DNA of 64,000 bases from Rhodoblastus sp963710275 (GCA_963710275.1 CAVPZS010000002.1:186001-250000), one strand, 5' to 3'. Positions 51,319 through 63,411 are shown, numbered from the stretch's first letter. The notes: a model not told the origin generated them from the sequence alone. A program made the numbers and translations.

Positions 51319-51894
51319 TTGGTTTCTCCTCTTCGAGCAGCCGATTGACGCCGCGCCGCAGCCAGAGCGGCGAGAACAAAGAGCCAACATTGCCTGTGGA
51401 TAGTTGTGGATAAGGCCCGAATGCAGCTTGGGTGGTGTAAATTTGTGACAGCCGGAAGGAACTTACAACGAACATTTACCGCCAAGCTATTGTTGCAGCG
51501 CGAATTTCTCTGACCCGATCATCCCCGCGTCCTTTTATTGCAAATGCCGCGTCAGACCGAAAGAACTTTTGTCAGGTCAAATCGCCGCAGACAGAATGCG
51601 TTGGCGAGAACGGGCGAGAGGGCGAAAGCCAAGCCCGTCTGCCCATTAGGCTCAGCGACGGCGTTATGGCGGAGCGACCAGTGATGAAAACCGGCCGACG
51701 CTGGCTTGTCAACCGTGCCGGACTTGCGGGGGACGGTGGGGTAATTGAGCGGCTTTAAGTTTTTCACTTGCCATGAACGCGCGAAAGGCTTAGTTCCCTT
51801 GCGGTATTCGCCTGAAGGCGCGGTAGTAGTTTATATACTCGATAAAACCTACCGGGCGCACCGTGATTTTATAAAATTCGCTAAGAGGTTCCGG
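51319..51894. other. Non-coding region with two DnaA-box-like sites and a copA remnant
   Basis: 576 bp between the CopZ-like gene and the FkbH-like gene. It holds two adjacent 9-mers, TGTGGATAG (51395-51403) and TGTGGATAA (51405-51413); the second is a perfect DnaA box on the minus strand. A copA-3'-end-like remnant begins at 51552. From about 51730 the sequence turns AT-rich. Confidence 0.5.
51552..51640 (-). pseudogene. Remnant of a CopA-like P-type ATPase 3' end
   Basis: Reading the minus strand gives LAFALSPVLANAFCLRRFDL then TKVLSV-stop. This aligns with the CopA C-terminus SSLFVLANALRLRRFDPKRE (VLANAxxLRRFD shared). At DNA level GGTCAAATCGCCGCA and GCGTTGGCGAG are identical between 51574 and 51608 and the copA end at 53850-53895. 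No upstream ATPase sequence remains. Confidence 0.6.
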
Positions 51895-53694
51895 ATGAGT
51901 AAGGCAGATTTGCGGCATCTTGAACCAATTAGACTCGTCATCTGGGATTTAGACGAAACTTTTTGGAGAGGTACTCTCAGCGAAGAGGGTATCAAAGAAT
52001 ATGTTCTGGAAAATCATACGCTTGTAGTCGAATTGGCAAAGCGCGGAATTATGAGTTCTATTTGTTCCAAAAACGACTTTGAAACAGCGAAGCGGGTTCT
52101 GGAAGAGCGTGGAATATGGGATTATTTCGTCTTCCCGAGTATAGATTGGTCGCCGAAGCCTGAACGGGTCAATGCAATAATAGAGGCGATCCAGCTACGA
52201 CCATCGACTGTTATGTTTATCGATGACAATCCGAGCAACCGCGCCTCTGTCGTCGATCGGATACATGGGATTAGAGTTGAAGCAGAAACATTCATTCCCG
52301 AGATCGCCGAACACCGCCATTTTGTGGGCAAGGACGACACCAACCTAAGTCGATTGCAGCAATATAGATTGCTCGAGAAACGACAAACCGAACAAAATAA
52401 TTGCGCCAACAACTTGGACTTTTTGCGTCAGAGCGGCATTGAAGTCGAAATAGAAATTGATCTCGAGCCTCACTACGCGCGCATAGTAGAACTAATTAAT
52501 AGAACTAATCAGCTGAATTTTACAAAAAACCGTCTTTCTGATGATAAGTCGCTAGCGATTGAGCAACTTAAAACTCTTCTCAGCGGCGATAAAAGCCCCG
52601 AAAACGTGGCTGGGCTTGTACGCGTTAAGGACCGTTATGGCGACTACGGTTACTGCGGCTTCTTTTTGGTACAGTGGCATAAAGTTGTGCATTTTTGCTT
52701 TTCATGTCGTATTTTAGGATTTGGCGTCGAGACTTGGCTTTATCAGAAACTGAAAACACCTGAAATTTCAATCGAAGGCACCGTTCTAACAGACATCAAG
52801 TCAAGCCAAGCTGTCGACTGGATTAATGTATCGAAATTCGGGGACGACACGCAGGATTCACAAGCTTTAGCGCTATCTCATGCCAAAATCGGTTCTGTAG
52901 CCGTTCGCGGCCATTGCGAAGCTTCCGTAATCATGCCTTATTTTGATATAATGACTCCGAATGCTCGCTGCGAAGGTTCCGCTTATTCTAATTTTTTCTG
53001 CCTTCCTGGGGACAGCCTCATCAATATATACTACTCCACCGGGGCGCGATGGAAGGAAAGTGAATTTGAATTAAACAACCTTGGGCGCTTTTCGGGTGCC
53101 GGGTGCAAAATTTTCGAAAACACCACACCAACACTGGTCCTCATGTTCAACCATCGTGACTTTACGGATTTTATTTACAAGCACAAAACGAAAGATTTTG
53201 CCGTAAATGTGCGTCTTGATAAATTTTGGGGAGACTTGTGCAATATCGACATCGAAATTTTGAATTCGCACGTCAAAAATATTGCAAAGAGTGACGACGA
53301 ATACGATTCTATAAAAAATGCGATTGATTATCTCAGGCGTTATTTTCGTACAATTACATACGACTCAGCCGAATTCATTGCAATTCAGCAACGCTGCTTA
53401 GACGGAATTTGCGAAGAAATCAACCAAAAGTCGTACCTTTTTGCCCCAATCAAACATTGGAAATCCCGCAACACGGAAGGTCACATTTTCAGAAATGAAA
53501 AATATATATCACATCGAAGCCTTATGCAATCAAAGGCCGAGACAAATCGTCAGTTGATACTGATAGACATCGCTGACTGTGTTAATTTTGATGATGAAAT
53601 TATCGATTTCGATCATTATTCAAGAATTGTTTATTATAGGCTATGCAAAATTGCAGCGCGCCTGTACGCGGAACTAAGCGTCGCCGGGACCTGA
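51895..53694 (+). CDS. FkbH-like HAD-IIIC family protein
   Basis: 599 aa. The N-terminal 250 residues are a HAD domain with motif I VIWDLDETFWRGTL (Asp18, Asp20), SICSKNDFETAKRVL, and FIDDNPSNRASV, as in FkbH-type proteins that load glyceryl or acyl groups on carrier proteins. Residues about 210-340 resemble the GNAT-like partner domain (LINRTNQLNFTKNRLSDD, RVKDRYGDYGYCGFF). The last 250 residues are unique to me. Much more AT-rich than neighbours. No ACP or biosynthetic genes adjacent. ATG at 51895 behind AAGAGG; an open extension to 51745 lacks an RBS. Probably horizontally acquired. Confidence 0.82.
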   Translation: MSKADLRHLEPIRLVIWDLDETFWRGTLSEEGIKEYVLENHTLVVELAKRGIMSSICSKNDFETAKRVLEERGIWDYFVFPSIDWSPKPERVNAIIEAIQLRPSTVMFIDDNPSNRASVVDRIHGIRVEAETFIPEIAEHRHFVGKDDTNLSRLQQYRLLEKRQTEQNNCANNLDFLRQSGIEVEIEIDLEPHYARIVELINRTNQLNFTKNRLSDDKSLAIEQLKTLLSGDKSPENVAGLVRVKDRYGDYGYCGFFLVQWHKVVHFCFSCRILGFGVETWLYQKLKTPEISIEGTVLTDIKSSQAVDWINVSKFGDDTQDSQALALSHAKIGSVAVRGHCEASVIMPYFDIMTPNARCEGSAYSNFFCLPGDSLINIYYSTGARWKESEFELNNLGRFSGAGCKIFENTTPTLVLMFNHRDFTDFIYKHKTKDFAVNVRLDKFWGDLCNIDIEILNSHVKNIAKSDDEYDSIKNAIDYLRRYFRTITYDSAEFIAIQQRCLDGICEEINQKSYLFAPIKHWKSRNTEGHIFRNEKYISHRSLMQSKAETNRQLILIDIADCVNFDDEIIDFDHYSRIVYYRLCKIAARLYAELSVAGT

Positions 53695-53834
53695 TGGCAT
53701 CGCGATGGTGGATCAACTGAAGATGATCAATTGCCATCCGCCACCTGCGATCCTCTCAGGTCGCAGAGGGTCGACCAGCATTTTTTCGGCTTGGTAACCA
53801 ATGAGGAGCACGCGTCTTACCCCTAAAACCGTGC

Positions 53835-56321
<2,487 letters not shown>

Positions 56322-56353
56322 GTCGGCAATATAGGCGTTACGCTGCGCCGCAT

Positions 56354-56794
56354 TCAAGGCGAGTCTGGGGGCGTCTCCCGGGGCATGTCCCGGAAACCGC
56401 GAAGTTTCCGGCGCGGCGCCTGCGCCAGCCAGCGGCCGCAGAGAAAGGCGCCGGTCTGGCAGAGGAAGAACAGGGTCGGCGGGATCAGCGTCCACGGCCC
56501 GAACCACCAGCCGCGCAGATAGAGGAAAACCAGCCCGATCACGATGAACAGGCCGAAGAAGGCGACGCCCTCGAGAACTTCGCCCCGGGAGACGCGCAAG
56601 GCGCGCGCCTGGCTGACGACGCCTGATATGAAGGCCAGCCACAGGAAGAACAGGACGTTGCGATATTCGAAGCTGATGAAGCTCCAGGCGCCGAGCGTGT
56701 CGTTCAGGGCGATGGCCAGAGGCAGCGATCCCCAGAGCGAGGAGCCGACCAGCAGGACGACCCATTTGCGCTGCTTGTCGGCTCGGTGCGGCAT
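56354..56794 (-). CDS. Small membrane protein upstream of copA
   Basis: 146 aa with four hydrophobic segments (about 12-32, 44-62, 78-98, 104-124). Starts MPHRADKQRKWVVLLVGSSL. Contains FEYRNVLFFLWLAFISGVVS and an aromatic-rich LYLRGWWFGPWTLIPPTLFF. No family recognised. Ends 33 nt before copA on the same strand, so possibly a copper or respiratory accessory. Confidence 0.65.
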   Translation of the reverse strand: MPHRADKQRKWVVLLVGSSLWGSLPLAIALNDTLGAWSFISFEYRNVLFFLWLAFISGVVSQARALRVSRGEVLEGVAFFGLFIVIGLVFLYLRGWWFGPWTLIPPTLFFLCQTGAFLCGRWLAQAPRRKLRGFRDMPRETPPDSP

Positions 56795-56851
56795 TGCTGG
56801 CCCGGTCTGGCTATGAACGAGCAAGACCATAGATCAGCGGGACTTACCGAA

Positions 56852-57589
56852 TCAATAAACCGCTTCGGCGACCGGCTTGGCGTAATAGGCGTTGAGCAGG
56901 GAGAAGCGCGGCTTGTCGGCCGAGGCCTTGATCTCCGAGCGGCCGTGCCAGCTTGTGCGCAGCAGGTTGTGCTTGGGGTGGATCACGACAAAGGCCAGGC
57001 CGGTGTTGGGCAGGAAAGGCAGGGTCTTTTCCTCGACCAGTCCGTAGGATTTCCAGGCGAAGATACCCATGGGCGAAATCTTGTAGACGGTGGTGCCGAG
57101 GTCGCGCTGGCTGTCGTCCTCCGGCATGTAGATCAGCATGGTCAGCACTTTGCGGCGCGTATCCGGGTGCGGCTTGATGGCGTAGCCGTCATAATCCGAA
57201 TAGACGCAGGGGCGCGGATACATTTTTATCGGCCATTCCTCGTTGCTGCCCTTGGCCCTGAGGCGAAAGCCCTCTTCCAGCTGCTGTCGCAGGGCCGCCT
57301 CGATTTCCGGCGCGGAGAGAACGTCGGAGACCAGCTTCCACAATTGCCGGCGCTCCTCGTCGCCGGCGTCGCAGGAACCGTCGAACAGGGTAAATTGCCG
57401 GCGGGTATTGGCCCCGTTGAGCTGGACGTAATTCGCGGGCTCCGGACGTTTCGCCTGCAACTCGGCGTAGAAATCCTCCGGCCAGAAATTCTCGAAACCC
57501 ATATGCGGGTAGGGCTTGGAGAAGACTTGCGCCGAGAGGATGGATTTCACGCCATGCGCGACAAGCGCGTCGTAACGGGATTCGGTCAT
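56852..57589 (-). CDS. 2-oxoglutarate/Fe(II)-dependent oxygenase-like protein
   Basis: 245 aa. The iron ligands of the 2OG-Fe(II) fold are visible: His-x-Asp in KPHPDTRRKVLTMLIYMPED and a distal His in RTSWHGRSEI, with an Arg further on. The front half (FENFWPEDFYAELQAKRPEP) looks like the substrate-side cap in prolyl-hydroxylase-like proteins of unknown target. ATG at 57589 with GAGAGGC 4 nt upstream. Its partners are not evident; the copper genes are 60 nt away on the same strand but independent in function. Confidence 0.75.
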   Translation of the reverse strand: MTESRYDALVAHGVKSILSAQVFSKPYPHMGFENFWPEDFYAELQAKRPEPANYVQLNGANTRRQFTLFDGSCDAGDEERRQLWKLVSDVLSAPEIEAALRQQLEEGFRLRAKGSNEEWPIKMYPRPCVYSDYDGYAIKPHPDTRRKVLTMLIYMPEDDSQRDLGTTVYKISPMGIFAWKSYGLVEEKTLPFLPNTGLAFVVIHPKHNLLRTSWHGRSEIKASADKPRFSLLNAYYAKPVAEAVY

Positions 57590-58099
57590 GCAGCCTCTCA
57601 AAATGGTTTGCCGGCGCGGCCTTAGCGGCGACCTTCCTAAAACTCAATCCCTATCTTGAGCTCCGGCGCGCCGAAACTCCGTAATAATACGGAGCGCCTG
57701 GGCGTCGCCTGAATTGAAAAACCGCCGCATAGCCGCGAGCTCCGCGTAGCGCCCCTGAAATCGGTCGCCCATCGGGCTCACATAAAAATGATGAAACCAC
57801 GTAGTTCCCGAGTCTATCCCACCTTGCGCGGCTCGGCTTAATTGACAGCGCAATGACAATTTAGCGGGTCGGCCATGCGCCGGACGCAATGCAGGGCGAC
57901 CTCTCCCCTCGATCATGTCCGTAGCCGCCCGAATCGACGCGCGGTGCAGGGAATGGCGCGGGCCGTGGCGGATCGCTCGTGTCACTCCGATGGGACGGGC
58001 GACGTCCGCCCGATCGCCTTCGTTCGATGCATGCGTCGGAAAAAAGCCCGCAAGACAAGGGCGACAACGACGATTACGCGTTTTCGGGAGGTTTTTCGA
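57590..58099. other. Intergenic region of about 510 bp with a possible short reading frame
   Basis: On the minus strand 57644 to about 57838 reads, without a clear start, WFHHFYVSPMGDRFQGRYAE and LAAMRRFFNSGDAQALRIIT, ending at a TGA. This looks like the C-terminal end of a protein but has no RBS or upstream domain, so it may be a gene remnant. It contains a CTCCGTA-ATAA-TACGGAG hairpin (57677-57694). The remainder up to 58099 carries the leader of the DUF2336 gene; nothing else recognised. Confidence 0.4.
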
Positions 58100-58885
58100 A
58101 TGGCTGTGTCCATGCATATCGCGCCCGTCGGCGCCGATCCGTTCCGCTCGCCCGCCGTCACGGCGAAGGACGCCTTTCGTCCGCCCGAAATTTGCGAAAG
58201 GGTTGAAATCGCCACCCATGGCGCCGCGGATCAGGCCTGCGCGCTGGCCCGCCGTCCCGATCTCGATGAAAGACTGATCGAAACGCTTGCCGGCCGCCCC
58301 GAGCGCGAGATCGTCCAGGCCCTGGCGCGCAACGCGCACGCGCGGCTCGGCCGCAAGATCTTGCGCGACCTGATGGAGCGCGGCCGCGACGATCAGATCT
58401 TGGCGCGCATTCTGTTGTGCCGGGAAGATCTCCATCTCTGTCATCTCCGGCTGTTCCTTCAGGCCGACGTCGAGGAGCGAGCTCATCTTATCGCGATCGC
58501 CAGCCGCTCCCGCCTCGCCAAGAGCCGACGCAGCGACTCTCTCCCCAGGCCCGACGCCGGGCATTTGGCCCGGCTGGAGCTTTGCGCGCTCCACCGCCAT
58601 TCGCCCGCCTTCCACCACACTCTCGCGCATCTCCTGTCCTGCGACCTGGCCATGGCCAGGCGGATCGCCGAGGACAAGGGCGGCGAGCCGCTGGCGCTGG
58701 CCCTGGTGGCGGTCGGCATGCCCGGCGAAAACGCGGCGCGCATCTTCCTCGCCGGCTTTCCCGAGATCGGCGGCGCGAGGCAGAAATTCTGCTCGATCAT
58801 GCGCATCATCAACGGCACGCCCAGACGCGCCGCGGCCCGCATGATCCGCATCATCGTCGACGCCTATTCGGTCCAGACGCATTAG
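58100..58885 (+). CDS. DUF2336 family protein
   Basis: 261 aa. All-helical, with short repeating helical pairs (RVEIATHGAADQACALARRP, LIETLAGRPEREIVQALARN, LGRKILRDLMERGRDDQILA) that fit the HEAT-like DUF2336 family of alphaproteobacteria. The C-terminal third, ENAARIFLAGFPEIGGARQK, is typical. Function unknown. ATG at 58100 behind GGGAGG; earlier in-frame ATGs lie in non-conserved sequence. Followed by a strong terminator. Confidence 0.78.
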   Translation: MAVSMHIAPVGADPFRSPAVTAKDAFRPPEICERVEIATHGAADQACALARRPDLDERLIETLAGRPEREIVQALARNAHARLGRKILRDLMERGRDDQILARILLCREDLHLCHLRLFLQADVEERAHLIAIASRSRLAKSRRSDSLPRPDAGHLARLELCALHRHSPAFHHTLAHLLSCDLAMARRIAEDKGGEPLALALVAVGMPGENAARIFLAGFPEIGGARQKFCSIMRIINGTPRRAAARMIRIIVDAYSVQTH

Positions 58886-58910
58886 ATTTCCTCAAACAGC
58901 ATCCTTGCAA

Positions 58911-58941
58911 GGCGCGGAGCCCGCCGCTCCGCGCCTCTTTT
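58911..58941 (+). terminator. Rho-independent terminator after the DUF2336 gene
   Basis: GGCGCGGAG, loop CCCGCCG, CTCCGCGCC, then TCTTTT. Nine-base perfect stem and U-tract, 25 bp after the stop. Confidence 0.88.
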
Positions 58942-58996
58942 GTTCGTCATGAAAGTCGCCTAGGCTTTGCCGGCGCCAGCCATGACGGAGCCCCCC

Positions 58997-59947
58997 ATGT
59001 CCGAGGAAGAGCAAAAGACCGAAAGCGCCTTCTACCGCCGCGTCCACGGCGAAATCGTCGACGATCTCGACGAGGAGATGGAGCTGGAGATGGACGACCA
59101 GCGCATGGACGACATCCTGCGCGAGGTCGCCGAGGGCCACCACGAATTCGAAACCCTGGAGCGTCGCTTCTATTTCAAGGAGTTGCTGCGGCTGCAGCGC
59201 GAGCTGATCAAGCTGCAGGACTGGATCGTGCACAAGAAGCTCAAGGTCGTGGTGCTGTTCGAAGGCCGCGATTCCGCCGGCAAGGGCGGCGTCATCAAGC
59301 GCATCACCCAGCGCCTCAACCCCCGCGTTTGCCGGGTTTGCGCCCTGCCCGCCCCGAGCGAGCGCGAGCGCAGCCAGTGGTATTTCCAGCGCTACGCCGC
59401 GCATCTCCCGGCCGCCGGCGAAATGGTGCTGTTCGATCGCTCCTGGTACAATCGCGCCGGCGTCGAACGCGTGATGGGCTTCTGCACCGACGAGGAATAT
59501 GACGCCTTCTTCCAGTCCGTTCCGGAATTCGAGCGCCTGCTGGTCCGATCAAACATCGTCCTGATCAAGTACTGGTTCTCGATCACCGACGACGAACAGC
59601 ACCTGCGCTTCCTCATGCGCATCCACGATCCGCTGAAGCAGTGGAAGCTCAGTCCGATGGACCTCGAGTCGCGCCGGCGCTGGGAGCAATACACCAAGGC
59701 CAAGGAAGTGATGCTGAAGCACACCCACATCCCCGAGGCGCCCTGGCATGTCGTCGAGGCCGTGGACAAGAAGCGCGCCCGGCTGAACACGATCTCGCAT
59801 CTCCTCGGCCAGATCCCCTACGAGCCCATCCCGCATGTCGACCCGGTCCTGCCGGAACGCGCCCATAGCCCGGACTACCACCGCACGCCGATCCCCCCGG
59901 ACATGTACGTGCAGGACCTCTATGCCGCAGACGTGATCAGGAAATAG
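58997..59947 (+). CDS. ppk2: Polyphosphate kinase 2
   Basis: 316 aa. Transfers phosphate between polyphosphate and (d)NDP/NMP. Walker A EGRDSAGKGG (about 89-98), lid-type RYAAHLPAAG and Walker B FDRSWYNRAGVERVMG (146-161) are intact; the long acidic N-terminal helix (DDLDEEMELEMDDQRMDD) is a feature of this group. The ATG at 58997 follows GGAG with 6 nt spacing; ATGs at 58982 and 58967 are less good. Its end overlaps the convergent membrane protein gene by 11 bp. Confidence 0.93.
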   Translation: MSEEEQKTESAFYRRVHGEIVDDLDEEMELEMDDQRMDDILREVAEGHHEFETLERRFYFKELLRLQRELIKLQDWIVHKKLKVVVLFEGRDSAGKGGVIKRITQRLNPRVCRVCALPAPSERERSQWYFQRYAAHLPAAGEMVLFDRSWYNRAGVERVMGFCTDEEYDAFFQSVPEFERLLVRSNIVLIKYWFSITDDEQHLRFLMRIHDPLKQWKLSPMDLESRRRWEQYTKAKEVMLKHTHIPEAPWHVVEAVDKKRARLNTISHLLGQIPYEPIPHVDPVLPERAHSPDYHRTPIPPDMYVQDLYAADVIRK

Positions 59948-61577
59948 CGGGCTTGCCTTCGGCCTGGCCCGCAAAACCCTGCCGAACCGCGCCGAAAACC
60001 CGGTAGGCGCCGAACACCACGAGCGCCAGCAGGCCAATCGCCAGCAACAGGTTGGCCGGCGTCGGCGCCAATGCGACGACCGAAACCAGGAAGAAGTGCG
60101 CGGGCGACATCGGATCGAGGAGATTTCCCTCCACGGCTGACAGATCGGGATCGTGAAAGCCGCTGTCATAGGCCTGCAGTTGTCCCGTCGCGATCAGATA
60201 GAAGTTTCGCAGGCGCGCGAACTGCGCCACACGGATGGGATCGCCGAAGGCGATCTGCACGTTTTCGAGATCGGGCGGCAGCGGCAGGAGAACGAGCTGG
60301 GCGGCGACGGCGAGCGCGATGCCGGCGACGATGGCCGTCTTCCAGGCGCGCCCGAGCGAAGAAAAGCGCTCGGCGGCCAGCGCGAAGCCGATCAGGCAGA
60401 ACACGTCGCCGAGAACGAGGTGATGGCGCGGCCCCCAGGAACCTGAGCCGCCGTTCCAGTACCAGGAGCCGCCATAGATGAAACTGACGCCGACAAAGGC
60501 GACGAGCGTGGCGACGAGCACGCGCTTGCGCCAGCTCTCGAGGCTCTTCCAGTTGACCAGCGCCAGCGGCAACGCGACGAGGATGAAAGGATCGAAGATC
60601 CAGATCGCGCGGCCGAGCTGCAGGAAAGGTCCGGTGACGCCCGCGAGCAGGTCGTAGCCGAAGGGGAAGCCCGGGGGATAGCCGCCTACCCTCGCGAAGG
60701 CCGTGACGCAATGCTTCATGTAGGTGCCGAACCATTCGCCAAAGCGATAGAACTGATACCCGCGGTCGACCAGGCCGCAGAACGCGATCGGCGCGCTGAA
60801 CAACGCCAGCGCGGAAAGGGCGCGGCCGTCGAAGGAAATCATCCTGCGCGGCGGCGGCGCGCCGCTCTCGTCGGCGACCATTTTGACTAGCGCCGCCAAC
60901 GGCAGGATATAGGCCACAAAGGGAATGCTCATCAGCAGGGCGAAGCCCGCGAGCGCGCCGGCGACAAGGAGATTGCGCCGGAAATGGCCCTTGCGCGCCT
61001 TCAATATGAAGGCCAGAGCGCCGACAAAGGCGCAGAAGAACTGGCTGTTTTCAGCGTTGTCCTGGACATAGAGCAGCAGCGACGTCCCCAGCAGGGTCAG
61101 GATCGCGCCGGAAAGCGCCACTGCGGAGGCGAACCCGAGTTCGAGAAGCAACTCGTAGGCGAGCAGCACGCAGGCCATCGCGATGAGGGGAAACAGCAGG
61201 TAATTGGTGATGACGTCGTTCATGCCGAAGCTGCGATCCTTGTCGAGGAGGTCGCCCTTGAAGGCGGCTGCGGCCAGGTCGGCCGGCAGCAGCAGGAGCG
61301 ACTGGCCGAGCGAGAACTGCGCGTAGATTTCGCCATTCTTGCCTTCGAGATCGCAAAACCCCGGCCAGATCGTGAAATTCTTCACGTTCGGATGGCGCGG
61401 AATCAAATCGCGCTTGAGCATCGCCACCTGGGGCGCTTTCGACCACAGCCAATGCGTGACCTGGAAGCGCCGCGCCGTATCTTCGTCGGAGAAATGACCC
61501 CGGGAGATCAGGGCGAAAACGATCAACGCGAGAATGCAGAGAAAACGGCGCGGTCGGGCAATGGTCATTGGGGACAT
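59937..61577 (-). CDS. GT-C-like polytopic membrane protein (putative glycosyltransferase)
   Basis: About 546 aa with ten or more membrane segments. The first external loop has FSDEDTARRFQVTHWLWSKA: an acidic pair after the first helix, as in GT-C/PMT-type lipid-linked sugar transferases. Later loops hold NDVITNYLLFPLIAMA and SWYWNGGSGSWGPRHHLVLG, the latter typical of these membrane proteins. Donor and acceptor unknown. ATG at 61577 with GGGAG upstream. Divergent from another polytopic protein gene 198 bp away. Confidence 0.7.
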   Translation of the reverse strand: MSPMTIARPRRFLCILALIVFALISRGHFSDEDTARRFQVTHWLWSKAPQVAMLKRDLIPRHPNVKNFTIWPGFCDLEGKNGEIYAQFSLGQSLLLLPADLAAAAFKGDLLDKDRSFGMNDVITNYLLFPLIAMACVLLAYELLLELGFASAVALSGAILTLLGTSLLLYVQDNAENSQFFCAFVGALAFILKARKGHFRRNLLVAGALAGFALLMSIPFVAYILPLAALVKMVADESGAPPPRRMISFDGRALSALALFSAPIAFCGLVDRGYQFYRFGEWFGTYMKHCVTAFARVGGYPPGFPFGYDLLAGVTGPFLQLGRAIWIFDPFILVALPLALVNWKSLESWRKRVLVATLVAFVGVSFIYGGSWYWNGGSGSWGPRHHLVLGDVFCLIGFALAAERFSSLGRAWKTAIVAGIALAVAAQLVLLPLPPDLENVQIAFGDPIRVAQFARLRNFYLIATGQLQAYDSGFHDPDLSAVEGNLLDPMSPAHFFLVSVVALAPTPANLLLAIGLLALVVFGAYRVFGAVRQGFAGQAEGKPAIS

Positions 61578-61774
61578 AAAAAAGGCTCCCGGACGGAACA
61601 AAGCGCGCCCGCCCGAGCGGGATTCGGAGCGGTCGCCGCCGCAATTTAGCCAAAAATCGTTAACGCAACGGCGCCGCAGGCGCTGTCCATTGCGCGCAAG
61701 CCATTGCGCGCAATGGGTTCTTAAGCGGCGCGGCTTATGGTTGCGGGCCGACCGGAAGCCGCGAGATCCAGACC

Positions 61775-63238
61775 ATGCTCAAGAAAACTTTGCCTTTCCT
61801 TGCGTGTTTCCTTCTTCTGCTCGGAGTCTTCTGCGCCCTGATCCTCGCGGGACTTTCCTTTACCGACGACAGAAGTGTCGCCGCGCATCTGCGCCAGGGC
61901 TTCGAACGAGGCGCCCTGCCCCGCGCCGAATATCCGACCTCGGTTTTCGGCCACCACGACCATCAGTTCGACATGTTCTCGGAATGCGTCGGCCTCGGCG
62001 TGAACCTCGGCAATGTCGGCGACCCCTTGCTGCGGCGGCTGGCCGCCAGTCCCTATGTCGGCCCGGCCGATCCCGCAACGCCGGCCGTGGTCGGGGCGGG
62101 AAGTCCCTGTCATGACCTCGACAAGGCGCTCGAGGGCGGCGGCGCCGTCGCCAACCTGCCCTATTTCCGGTTCTGGCACGGCTACCAGTTTTATATGCGC
62201 GCGATCCTGAGCAACTGGAATCTGGGGACGCTGCACTGGCTCAACGCGCTGCTGCTGTTCGGCAGCCTGATCTACCTCGCCTGGGCGTTCAGCCTGCGCT
62301 TCGGCCCCGGCGCGTGGTTGGCGACGCTCGCGCCGATGGCGATCGCGACCGACCTGCTGTCGGTTCCCCTGGTCACGGTCCACAGCATCTCCCTGACCTC
62401 CAGCTTCCTGTTCGCGGCCATCGTCGCCCATATGCGCAGCCGCACGACCGGCCTGACGACCGCGATCGGCCTCACCGCCTTTTGCGGCGGCGCGGTGTTC
62501 AATTTCCTCAGCATGTTCTTCAACCCGCCGCTGGCGCCGACGCTGATGGCCTTCGCCATGCTGGCCTTCCCCTCATCGCGCGACCCCGCGGCGCGCAAAT
62601 GGGCGGGAGAAATCGACGCCGTCGAGATCGCCCTGCTGTGGTTTCTCGGCTTCGGGCTGACATGGATCGCGAAATGGCTGCTGGCCATGACCGCCTTCGA
62701 CCCGATGGAGGTCCTCGCCACCATCCGCTCGAGCGCCCAGGGCGAGCATTACAAGGCCGTGCTGTTTCCCGACCGCTATCCCGACATCGGCTCCCCGTTC
62801 ACGCCGACGCTGATGGCGCTGTTCGGTTCGACGCTGCTGGCGCCGACGATCTTGCTGAGCTGGGTCGCGGCGGCGCTGATCGCGGCCAGGCCGCTTGCCA
62901 GGGGCGCCGGGGGGAGGATCGCGGCGTTTTTCCGCCTGCAAATCCCCCTGCTGATCCCGCTGCTGTGGTGCGAAGTCTTCCGGCTCCACAGCGTCGAACA
63001 CGCCGGCTATGTCTCCCGCAATTTCGTCGTCTTCGCGATACTGCCGCTGCTGACGGCGCTGCTGGTCGCGGCGCGGGTTTTACACGGCGCCACAGACGCA
63101 GCCGCTTTGTCAGTGGCGAAAATCACGCGATTCCATGACTGCGTTCGCGCTCAAACGCGTCATTCAAGCTTTTCTCGCAACGGCCGGAGCAGCGCCGTCA
63201 CCAGTCATTCCCGGCGTCGATTTAATGCGTATTCATGA
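61775..63238 (+). CDS. Polytopic membrane protein, possibly GT-C-like
   Basis: 487 aa. Signal-anchor start MLKKTLPFLACFLLLLGVFC, then a long first extracytoplasmic loop (about 30-140) with FGHHDHQFDMFSECVGLGVN and two cysteines, and about eight further membrane helices. The loop-first layout, acidic/His residues and divergent pairing with the GT-C-like gene suggest a related envelope sugar transferase, but no family motif can be named. The last 50 residues are basic and non-hydrophobic. ATG at 61775. Confidence 0.65.
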   Translation: MLKKTLPFLACFLLLLGVFCALILAGLSFTDDRSVAAHLRQGFERGALPRAEYPTSVFGHHDHQFDMFSECVGLGVNLGNVGDPLLRRLAASPYVGPADPATPAVVGAGSPCHDLDKALEGGGAVANLPYFRFWHGYQFYMRAILSNWNLGTLHWLNALLLFGSLIYLAWAFSLRFGPGAWLATLAPMAIATDLLSVPLVTVHSISLTSSFLFAAIVAHMRSRTTGLTTAIGLTAFCGGAVFNFLSMFFNPPLAPTLMAFAMLAFPSSRDPAARKWAGEIDAVEIALLWFLGFGLTWIAKWLLAMTAFDPMEVLATIRSSAQGEHYKAVLFPDRYPDIGSPFTPTLMALFGSTLLAPTILLSWVAAALIAARPLARGAGGRIAAFFRLQIPLLIPLLWCEVFRLHSVEHAGYVSRNFVVFAILPLLTALLVAARVLHGATDAAALSVAKITRFHDCVRAQTRHSSFSRNGRSSAVTSHSRRRFNAYS

Positions 63239-63411
63239 CCCAACGCGGAAATTCGCGGGGTGATCCGTCTTCGACCCCACGGGCGGAAAGCGGCTTTTAA
63301 GCGAACGCCTGCAACAGACCGATTATCCGCCGTTGAAGCGAACGATTGCCAAAGACGTAAGCATCGATCCGATCTAACCAACTCGGTTGCCTCTTGATGG
63401 CCCCCTGGCGC

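Noticed and set aside
51395..51413. Replication origin
   Set aside because: Only two DnaA boxes, no AT-rich unwinding tract next to them, and no dnaA, parAB, hemE or repABC genes near.
57875..58099. An N-terminal extension of the DUF2336 protein
   Set aside because: Basic, low-complexity residues without family match; a good RBS sits before the ATG at 58100.
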